8,358 nt of DNA from NCBI GenBank assembly GCA_012511995.1, contig JAAZFA010000263.1:1-8358 (forward strand). Direction: 5' to 3'. This document shows positions 1 through 6,579 of this stretch, piece by piece. Source of the DNA: Thermoproteota archaeon (GTDB lineage Archaea > Thermoproteota > Bathyarchaeia > Bathyarchaeales > Bathycorpusculaceae). The position numbers were made by a program, and so were the translations under genes. The first letter of the stretch is position 1; each line of letters opens with the position of its first letter. A model generated the notes under the pieces. That model did not search any database, was not told where the DNA came from, and saw only the letters and a list, made by a program, of their open reading frames with translations.

Positions 1-164
1 AAAAAAGACACAAAGTCTTTAGCAAAATTCTCTTGGTTGTGAGGATGTCTTTATTAAAATCCTATCCGAAATGTTAAAAACTAATCATTGCATATACATA
101 TTGGCTGAAGGAAACACACAAAACGCTTCTATCATTGTTAGGAGCGGTTTTTGTAAGGTGAAAA

Positions 165-178
165 GAAACCTTTATATG
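165..178 (+). promoter_or_regulatory. Probable 16S rRNA promoter (BRE plus TATA box)
   Basis: GAAACC followed directly by TTTATATG fits the archaeal BRE/TATA layout, on the same strand as the 16S. Initiation about 22-27 bases downstream would begin the transcript near 198-205, upstream of the left processing arm at 381, as that arm's role requires. A second AT-rich, TATA-like stretch lies at about 90-104, so tandem promoters are possible. The start site is inferred from spacing only. Confidence 0.55.
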
Positions 179-199
179 AAGTATTGTTACTTCTATGTG

Positions 200-393
200 A
201 ATTCAGCTACAAAATTGCTAAGCCCCGCAATTAACATATGGCGGCGGCTCGACCCGTACCGAAACGGCGTACTGCCTTGCAGGGATGATGGGATTGGCCT
301 CCAATTGCGGGGACACGAATGTAGACCTGATAAATTGCTCTATTAGGTCTGAATTGGGCTTTGACGTATAGAGTGGAATGTTTCTCCCTCCAA
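200..393 (+). other. Structured 5' leader of pre-16S rRNA
   Basis: No credible gene lies between the inferred start site and the left processing bulge. The leader has clear inverted repeats. CCCCGCAATT (223-232) pairs perfectly with AATTGCGGGG (303-312). A hairpin of 10 pairs (323-332 with 341-350, one G-U) has an 8-base loop. A smaller hairpin GTACCG/CGGcGTAC is nested inside the first stem. AATTGC occurs three times (213-218, 303-308 and in the loop at 333-338), and each copy can pair with GCAATT at 227-232, so alternative folds exist. The 223-312 stem is followed at once by ACA, recalling archaeal H/ACA guide RNAs, but no target was found. The leader should be released when the BHB is cut. 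Confidence 0.45.
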
Positions 394-416
394 ATCCAGT
401 TAAGTTAAGAAAATGC
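381..416 (+). other. Left arm of the pre-16S bulge-helix-bulge processing stem
   Basis: This arm pairs with the trailer at 1985-2017. Bases 395-404 pair with 1994-2003 (10 perfect pairs). A three-base bulge AAA (392-394) follows, then a four-pair helix (388-391 with 2004-2007), then a three-base bulge CAA on the other strand (2008-2010), then 382-387 with 2011-2016 (5 Watson-Crick pairs and one G-U). This 3-4-3 arrangement is the recognition motif of the archaeal tRNA splicing endonuclease. On the 16S side a second helix, 411-416 with 1985-1990, lies beyond an internal loop. By family knowledge, cutting is expected inside each bulge, after bases 393 and 2009. Confidence 0.85.
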
Positions 417-487
417 GAGGAGAATTGTGCTAAATATTCGTACCACACAAAAAACACATGATCCGACAGAACAACATGGAGTGCATA

Positions 488-1976
<1,489 letters not shown>

Positions 1977-1984
1977 AAGAAAAA

Positions 1985-2016
1985 GCATTTGTGCTTAACT
2001 GGAGGAGCAAGGAGAG
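1985..2016 (+). other. Right arm of the pre-16S bulge-helix-bulge processing stem
   Basis: This is the trailer partner of 381-416, starting nine bases after the mature 16S end. It supplies CTTAACTGGA (1994-2003), the central-helix strand GAGG... written as 2004-2007, the bulge CAA (2008-2010) and the outer strand 2011-2016. Part of it can also form a local hairpin AAGCA/TGCTT (1983-1987 with 1992-1996), which would compete with the long-range stem. Precise reciprocal pairing around an entire 16S gene is very unlikely by chance. Confidence 0.85.
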
Positions 2017-2089
2017 CATAACATGACTATACGTCAAAGCCTATTTTGGCAGCTATAATTGTGTATAAGAAGGAAAATGAATTTAATTG

Positions 2090-2215
2090 GTTCTTTCTTA
2101 AATTTTTGTTTGTTTTTTGTTCTAGTTTTTGTAACTATTTTACATGTTTAGTTTTTCAGAATTAAGTTGTAAATAGTTTTTTCCTTTATTTTTCTTTCAG
2201 CATATTGTACTTAGG
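2090..2215 (+). terminator. T-rich terminator region of the 16S transcript
   Basis: Downstream of the right processing arm the plus strand has repeated T tracts (about 2102-2106, 2112-2118, 2126-2130, 2151-2156, 2177-2182 and 2190-2194) without a strong hairpin, which is how archaeal intrinsic termination usually looks. The whole interval 1977-2302 contains no tRNA or rRNA gene and no convincing ORF: it is trailer plus terminator, ending at the stop codon of the convergent gene. Confidence 0.6.
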
Positions 2216-2302
2216 TTTTATTAATGCTGCTAAGTTGTTGTTTTTCTTTTTTGTTAAAGTCAGGTAGTCTATAAAACGTAATTTGTTGTTTGAATTACAG
2301 GT

Positions 2303-2884
2303 TTACCATTTGTCTCTGTTAGAGTCAACTTCTCTTTTTTTGCTGTTTTCTATTTTTTGGTAGAGTTCCTTTTCGTTTGGCATTATGATTCTGAAGGTGC
2401 CTTCGATCTTTCTAACGTGAGGAACCTTAATGTAGTTATCTTCTTTTTGTTTAGGCGAGTAATTTATAACTATATATTTTGAAGAGTTTGTAAGTATTTC
2501 TCCTGCTTCCCCCTTTTCAGTTAACTCGACTTTAATGATGTGTTCACCTGGCGGTATACCTGTCATGTCTAGGGTAAGTGGGAATTCTAACTCGTTAGTT
2601 AGTAGACGACTTGGTGGTATTACGATGTTGTAGGTATTGATAATGTTGTTGTTAAAGTTCAACTCTAGAATTAAATTGGAAAAAAACGTTGATGATGGTA
2701 AGAGACAGAACTCTATCTTTAAGTTTAGTTCATTTTCTTTTATTTCATGTTTTAATTGAATGATTATGGATTTATCTATTTTAGGCTTCATTTGGGTTAC
2801 CGAGCGGAGCAGGCTCTCAAAGGTAGATTGCTTAGCTTTTTTAATGTCCACGCGAGTTTTTTCTCTAATCCGTTCCTTTTTCAT
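2303..2884 (-). CDS. Hypothetical protein with a probable Ig-like beta-sandwich region
   Basis: This 193-residue protein is not recognised. It has no signal peptide and no membrane segment, so it is probably cytoplasmic. Residues 1-40 are basic and likely helical. Residues 45-145 alternate hydrophobic and polar residues as in beta strands and include TGIPPGEHIIKVELTE (about 108-123), a turn-strand pattern common in Ig-like or Fn3-like domains. The C-terminus (about 150-193) is rich in Lys, Glu and Asp. A Shine-Dalgarno-like GAGGT (2896-2900) lies ten bases before the ATG, and a TATA-like CTTAATATAA (about 2920-2930) lies further upstream on the minus strand. The gene faces the 16S tail to tail. 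No T tract follows its stop, so its 3' end is unclear. The ORF is well supported; the fold is inferred. Confidence 0.75.
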   Translation of the reverse strand: MKKERIREKTRVDIKKAKQSTFESLLRSVTQMKPKIDKSIIIQLKHEIKENELNLKIEFCLLPSSTFFSNLILELNFNNNIINTYNIVIPPSRLLTNELEFPLTLDMTGIPPGEHIIKVELTEKGEAGEILTNSSKYIVINYSPKQKEDNYIKVPHVRKIEGTFRIIMPNEKELYQKIENSKKREVDSNRDKW

Positions 2885-3153
2885 TCTAAGCGCTACCTCG
2901 CTATTATTTAGTTATGTTATATTAAGTAGGGTCTAATTTAAAATTAGATGATAAGTGTCCTATAAATTATGTTATAATTGATAGTTCTCTTTAAAGAGAC
3001 TTCTTTCTCCGCTCGTATCAGGGAGTCGTAAATCTAACGATCATTATCACAGTTGTGGCCTCATAGCTTATCGGTAGTTCCGGTGAGGGTTCATGAAGCT
3101 TCAATCTCTTAGGCAGTAAAAATATGGCGTATTTAGCGGTAAAATCTTCAGAA

Positions 3154-3195
3154 GAAATGTGAATTAACATATCAAAAAGTTAATGAAGACATTTC
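3154..3195. other. Stem-loop with a kink-turn-like internal loop
   Basis: GAAATGT (3154-3160) pairs with ACATTTC (3189-3195), and ATTAAC (3163-3168) pairs with GTTAAT (3179-3184), leaving a 10-base loop. The two helices are separated by GA on one side and GAAG on the other, which allows tandem sheared G-A pairs as in K-turns bound by ribosomal protein L7Ae. The region is AT-rich, so part of the pairing may be chance, and it is not known to be transcribed. Confidence 0.3.
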
Positions 3196-3253
3196 CTTAA
3201 GACGAAATAAACTACCTTTTTGTCAGAATGTTATTAATAATTTGCAGGGAGGT

Positions 3254-3427
3254 ATGTAATATTCAAAAGATGGGTTAGCCCAGCGATTGTTTGGTCCTTC
3301 TTTGACGGAAGAAAGTTTGAATGTTTATATCCCAAAGGCACAAAAGCTCAAGAAAGCGTTTCAGGCGAAACTGCAATTGCTACCTCGCAAATATAGCAAA
3401 GACCTTGTTATTTTAGAGCTTTTATAG
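3254..3427 (+). pseudogene. Possible small gene interrupted at codon 2 (ATG-TAA)
   Basis: GGGAGG (3247-3252) precedes ATG at 3254, but the next codon is TAA. The same frame is then open for 55 codons to TAG at 3425. Its translation looks protein-like: a segment with GLAQRLFGPSLTEESL, then a Lys/Leu-rich amphipathic stretch ending in LVILELL. No family is recognised. Options are a pseudogene with an early nonsense change, use of an internal TTG (3287 or 3302) as start, or chance. The Shine-Dalgarno is only one base from the ATG, too close for ideal use. Another frame over the same bases is also open for about 40 codons, which weakens the case. Confidence 0.3.
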
Positions 3428-3539
3428 TGTAGGAGGTTAAGGTGAACTCAGGATATAAAAAGATCGATTACTATATTATATGAAACAGTTTAAAACATAG
3501 CTGCTTTTGAATTGTTAAAATCTTATTTTTTATTTTAAA

Positions 3540-3563
3540 TAGAGGAGGAAGAAAAAGAAATGC
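3540..3563 (-). terminator. Pyrimidine-rich terminator of the thiolase/HMG-CoA synthase operon
   Basis: Read on the minus strand, the stretch just after the HMG-CoA synthase stop codon is CATTTCTTTTTCTTCC, a T-rich tract typical of archaeal termination. On the plus strand the same bases look like a strong Shine-Dalgarno (GAGGAGG) before an ATG at 3560 that reads only 11 codons, so the terminator explanation is preferred. Confidence 0.45.
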
Positions 3564-3567
3564 CTAT

Positions 3568-5076
3568 TTACATGCCTGTTTTAAGGTGGCGATAGGTTGT
3601 ATAATCAACGTATTCGACAAATGGGTTCTCTGCGAGGAATTTTACATTAATTTTTTGACGTAAGCGCTTGTCGAGTAGTTGACTAGTGGTTCGTATAACG
3701 TATGCGTCGCTGCCTGCACCTGAGCCATAACTAGCTACTAAAATGCGTTCGTCGGGTTTGGCGATGTCAAGGATTGCTGCTAAGCCAATTAGCGAGGCGC
3801 CACTATAGGTATTGCCGAATTTATTAATCATTAAAGATGGACTGTATTGTTCCTCTTTAAAGCCTAGCTCCTTGGCGATTCTTACTGGGAAGTTTGCGTT
3901 TGGTTGGTGTGGTACAAAATAGTTTATGTCACTGGGTTTGAGGTTTAAGCGTTCCATAAGTTTAGAGGCTGATTTGCGGACATGTTTGAAGTATGCTGGA
4001 TCACCTGTGAACCTGCCGCCATGCATTGGGTAAGGTTCGCCGTCTCTACGCCAAAAGTCAGGAGTATCAGAAGTGCAGCTATACCAGTCTTCAACTTCTG
4101 CTATTACGTCTTTTTTGCCAAAGATGTATGCTGCACTACCGTATCCAACAAACATGTCTAACTCGCCTCCTGGGCATCCGCGAGGTGCAGCTTGTGAATT
4201 GTCTGAACCGATAACTATTGCATATTTGACGTTTGAGCGTGGATAACTGACAAGTGCACAGGCGTCTTTGAACATACTTGTTCCGGCTTTGCAGGCGAAT
4301 TCTGTGTCGATGGCATCTACACTTTGTACGTCACCATCTTCTTCACCTAATTTTAGTACTTGTGCGACTTTGGAGGCAATAGGTTTGACTGCATAGGGGT
4401 TTGATTCTGAACCGACATAGACTTTACCGATCCAAGCGCTGTCGAGACCCGAATGGATAAGTGCTAGTTTACCTGCTTCGACCGCTGCTGTTACTGCGTC
4501 TTCGTCGATAAATGGTACTGCACGTTCGAGGCTGCCGCTTTTTATTCGGAAACGCGATGTGTATGCGCTGTAACCGACGATACCTGGCAATTCATAATCT
4601 TTGACTGGTTGGGTTACTTTGTACTCTTGGTGTGGGTAGTATTCGTCAGCAAGTGTGAATGCTAACGAGATGGTTGGGATAACGTCTGATTTGTTGACTG
4701 AGTAGCGTCTGCGAAAGCGTGGCACGACTTCTCGACCTTCGAGGCTTGTTAAGTCTATTTTTTCACCGTTGCAAGTTAGCTGGTCCGTAATTCTTGCAGG
4801 AACACGGATTTTGCCTCCATGGAAGGACACTATCCCATGCACGAAGCTGTTTAGCTTTGAGAATTTATTGGTAGGTTCGTCGATAAATGTACAAAGTTCT
4901 AATATACCCTTATCATAGAACAGATCAAAACTATCCATCTTGCCGTAACTTTTGCGTCCACAAACACTACAATAGTCACGGACTTCAAAATACTCTTTAT
5001 GGCAGCAACTGCACCTACTGGCTCTTAATCTGTCGCCTAGGTATGAAACACGACGTTCTATTGGTTCACTGCTCAT
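3568..5076 (-). CDS. DUF35 (Zn-ribbon/OB-fold) fused to hydroxymethylglutaryl-CoA synthase
   Basis: This 502-residue fusion is predicted to make HMG-CoA from acetoacetyl-CoA and acetyl-CoA in the mevalonate (archaeal lipid) pathway. Residues 1-160 are DUF35: zinc-ribbon cysteines C22, C25, C36 and C39, then an OB-fold-like region with a VPARI strand. Residues about 164-502 are an archaeal-type HMG-CoA synthase with E224 (SESNPYAVKP), nucleophile C262 (EFACKAGT), H390 (PHQPNANFP) and the NKFGNTYSGAS loop at 418-428. All catalytic residues are present. In archaea such as Methanothermococcus, DUF35 is a separate subunit bridging thiolase and synthase; here it is covalently joined to the synthase. 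The start at 5076 is chosen over an upstream ATG at 5130 because GGAGAGAG (5083-5090) lies six bases before it and it forms ATGA with the thiolase stop, implying translational coupling. Confidence 0.93.
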   Translation of the reverse strand: MSSEPIERRVSYLGDRLRASRCSCCHKEYFEVRDYCSVCGRKSYGKMDSFDLFYDKGILELCTFIDEPTNKFSKLNSFVHGIVSFHGGKIRVPARITDQLTCNGEKIDLTSLEGREVVPRFRRRYSVNKSDVIPTISLAFTLADEYYPHQEYKVTQPVKDYELPGIVGYSAYTSRFRIKSGSLERAVPFIDEDAVTAAVEAGKLALIHSGLDSAWIGKVYVGSESNPYAVKPIASKVAQVLKLGEEDGDVQSVDAIDTEFACKAGTSMFKDACALVSYPRSNVKYAIVIGSDNSQAAPRGCPGGELDMFVGYGSAAYIFGKKDVIAEVEDWYSCTSDTPDFWRRDGEPYPMHGGRFTGDPAYFKHVRKSASKLMERLNLKPSDINYFVPHQPNANFPVRIAKELGFKEEQYSPSLMINKFGNTYSGASLIGLAAILDIAKPDERILVASYGSGAGSDAYVIRTTSQLLDKRLRQKINVKFLAENPFVEYVDYTTYRHLKTGM

Positions 5077-6275
5077 TGTTTTCTCTCTCCTAAAATTGTT
5101 ACGATCGCTTTGGTTCCAAAGCCCTCGCACTCGACGACTCCTCCAGTTTTCTGCCCATTTGGTAGGTCAATTTGGCGTTTATCTGCTTCTCCCCTAAGTT
5201 GGCAGAAAATTTCGAAAACTTGTGCACCACCTGTTGCTCCAAGTGGGTTACCGTTTGCTTTTAAGCCACCGTCAGTGTTGACGTATACTTGTTTACCTTT
5301 AATGGGATAACTGGCTTGGTTGGTCGTATAACTTTCATGGATACATTTCCAAGCGGTACCGGGTTCGCATAATCCTAAGTCTTCAAGTGTTATCATTTCC
5401 ATCATCGTGGATTGGTCATATAGTTCCCAAAGCGGTATATCTAAAGCGGCAACTTTTGCTGTTTCAGTTGCTTTGTTCATAGCTAATTCTGCTGCTACGA
5501 ATCGGGTGAGGTCCTCTCTGGCGGTGTAGTTAAGGTAATCAGTAGCTAAACCGCAGCCTAACACGTAGATTGGTTGGTCAGTCAGTTTCTTTGCAACTTC
5601 TCCACTAGTTAAGATTAGAGCAGAAGACCCATCAGATATAGGTGCAAAATCATAGAGCCCCAAGGGTTTATTTGCTGCTTTGCGGGCATTGAGGACTTGT
5701 TCAATTGAGATTTTTCTTTGGAATTGTGCATACTTGTTATTAACGGCGTTTGCATGGTTTTTAACAGATATCTGTGCGAGGGCGATATTGAATTTTTCTA
5801 GGGCTTCTCCAGTTATGCCATATTTTTTTGTGTATGCACGCATCATAAGTTCATGGTTAGAATCAGGGGTACCGCCTGCGTAGTAGCTCCAAGGGTCATC
5901 GAGTAGCATGAGGTCGTCTCGTATTTTCTCCCATCGATCAGACATTTTTTCTATTCCGCCTACTAGCACAGTGTTGTATACTCCAGCTTGGATTGCATGG
6001 CAAGCTGTCATTAAAGCAGCGCTAAATGAGCGAGTGGCTTCCATTGGGACGTGCAATTCGGTTAATTCTGAGAGAAAACCTTCTTCTAAGCCAAGTTTGT
6101 TGGTAATAGGTAAGAAGCAATCAGACATGTAGCATGCTTCTAAATCTTTACGTTCTATACTACATTCATTAGATGCGGCAAGCCAAGCTTCCTCTATGAG
6201 TTTTTCAGGCTCTTTGCCATAGTGCTCACCGAACTTGGTTCTGCCGACAGCAACTATCGCTGGTCGGTTTTGCAT
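5073..6275 (-). CDS. Thiolase-superfamily protein (SCP2-thiolase type) lacking canonical catalytic residues
   Basis: This 400-residue protein is close to the archaeal acetyl-CoA acetyltransferase length and aligns by eye along its length: AIVAVGRTKFGE at the N-terminus, VLVGGIEKMSD (103-113), a FAPISDGSSALI region (210-221), TLEDLGLC (296-303) and GGLKANGNPLGATGG (336-350). The position of the acyl-accepting Cys (VEAACASG in relatives) reads MEATRSFS, so Cys is T81. The HDCF His is Y286 (LYDQ), and the GHP His is N343 (GNP). C383 in a CEGFG motif is the only candidate thiol near the usual site. Ordinary Claisen thiolysis chemistry is therefore doubtful. It is first in an operon with the DUF35-HMG-CoA synthase (4-base overlap). 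It may be an aldolase-like or structural partner; the substrate is unknown. No close Shine-Dalgarno is seen; AGGGAAG lies about 10-13 bases upstream. Confidence 0.85.
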   Translation of the reverse strand: MQNRPAIVAVGRTKFGEHYGKEPEKLIEEAWLAASNECSIERKDLEACYMSDCFLPITNKLGLEEGFLSELTELHVPMEATRSFSAALMTACHAIQAGVYNTVLVGGIEKMSDRWEKIRDDLMLLDDPWSYYAGGTPDSNHELMMRAYTKKYGITGEALEKFNIALAQISVKNHANAVNNKYAQFQRKISIEQVLNARKAANKPLGLYDFAPISDGSSALILTSGEVAKKLTDQPIYVLGCGLATDYLNYTAREDLTRFVAAELAMNKATETAKVAALDIPLWELYDQSTMMEMITLEDLGLCEPGTAWKCIHESYTTNQASYPIKGKQVYVNTDGGLKANGNPLGATGGAQVFEIFCQLRGEADKRQIDLPNGQKTGGVVECEGFGTKAIVTILGERKQ

Positions 6276-6321
6276 AACTTATGTGCTTCCCTGTTTGTAT
6301 TAGCAAATAGGTTTCAAAATT

Positions 6322-6345
6322 AACTATTAAGGGTTTTCCATAATT
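6322..6345 (-). promoter_or_regulatory. Possible promoter of the thiolase/HMG-CoA synthase operon
   Basis: On the minus strand GAAAACCCTTAATAGTTAA has a BRE-like purine stretch followed by a TATA-like CTTAATAG, roughly 55-65 bases before the thiolase ATG. This would leave a short leader of about 30 bases. The match is loose and the surroundings are AT-rich. Confidence 0.3.
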
Positions 6346-6365
6346 GGTTTTAAACCTTGCGATGA

Positions 6366-6405
6366 CTTAATATACCAATAAATTTGATAAGTAGCTTGAA
6401 GGGAG
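6366..6405 (+). promoter_or_regulatory. TATA-like element and Shine-Dalgarno for the cysteine-rich ORF
   Basis: CTTAATATACC (6366-6376) is followed about 25 bases later by AAGGGAG (6399-6405), which lies six bases before the TTG start at 6412. An in-frame TGA at 6397 forces the start to lie between 6400 and 6412, where TTG is the only usual start codon. This makes the start choice firm if the gene is real. Confidence 0.4.
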
Positions 6406-6411
6406 AGAATA

Positions 6412-6579
6412 TTGGGAAAACTAAAAGGTGCTCTTATAGGGTTACAACAAAAGGTAGATGGTATATTTTACAGTTGTGAATATATTAAAGAATGCGACAA
6501 GGTAACGTTTCAATGTCGCGAAGGTGGAAATAGTTACTGTGGAGAATACAAGAGAAGGTGCCGAAAAAACAACCCTTAA
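6412..6579 (+). CDS. Small cysteine-rich hypothetical protein
   Basis: This ORF encodes 55 residues from a TTG start with a good Shine-Dalgarno. It has five cysteines (C22, C28, C35, C43, C50) at regular intervals of six to eight residues, plus a basic tail (KRRCRKNN). There is no signal peptide or membrane segment. The spacing suggests metal binding or disulphide pairing, but it is not a standard CxxC zinc ribbon and no family is recognised. It ends four bases inside the 3' end of the convergent nicotinate phosphoribosyltransferase gene (overlap 6576-6579) and is divergent from the thiolase operon. It is shorter than 60 residues and lacks ATG, so automatic gene callers could easily miss it. 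T tracts within the neighbouring gene (about 6594-6636) could terminate it. Confidence 0.6.
   Translation: MGKLKGALIGLQQKVDGIFYSCEYIKECDKVTFQCREGGNSYCGEYKRRCRKNNP
6563..6572 (-). terminator. T6 tract ending the nicotinate phosphoribosyltransferase transcript
   Basis: Immediately after the stop codon the minus strand reads GGGTTGTTTTTTCGG. A six-T run four to ten bases past the stop fits an archaeal intrinsic terminator. It lies inside the last codons of the convergent cysteine-rich ORF. Confidence 0.45.

Larger units (their letters stand above)
2885..3567. other. 683-base intergenic region without a convincing intact gene
   Basis: The left edge holds the promoter of the gene ending at 2303. 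Moving right there are: a perfect 14-bp palindrome TCTCTTTAAAGAGA (2986-2999); a 10-bp palindrome TGAAGCTTCA (3094-3103); a 13-pair interrupted stem (3154-3195) with a GA/GAAG internal loop; a frame open from 3260 to 3427 preceded by ATG-TAA; a 13-codon ORF with GTG at 3442 behind AGGAGG; and an 11-codon ORF at 3560 behind GAGGAGG. On the minus strand the right edge is a pyrimidine tract ending the HMG-CoA synthase operon. It may contain a decayed gene or small RNAs; none can be proven by eye. Confidence 0.5.

Noticed and set aside
4..20. Hairpin AAAGAC/GTCTTT at the left edge with a T run on the minus strand
   Set aside because: It resembles a minus-strand terminator, but nothing in the window is transcribed into it and the edge prevents assessment.
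71..346. Open frame of 91 codons upstream of the 16S
   Set aside because: It spans the rRNA promoter and structured leader, lacks a ribosome binding site and its translation resembles no protein family.
3062..3102. tRNA-like look: ATAGCTTATCGGTAG (D-arm-like) followed by GGTTCATGA (T-loop-like)
   Set aside because: The two elements are only about 25 bases apart, leaving no room for an anticodon arm, and no acceptor stem pairs around them.
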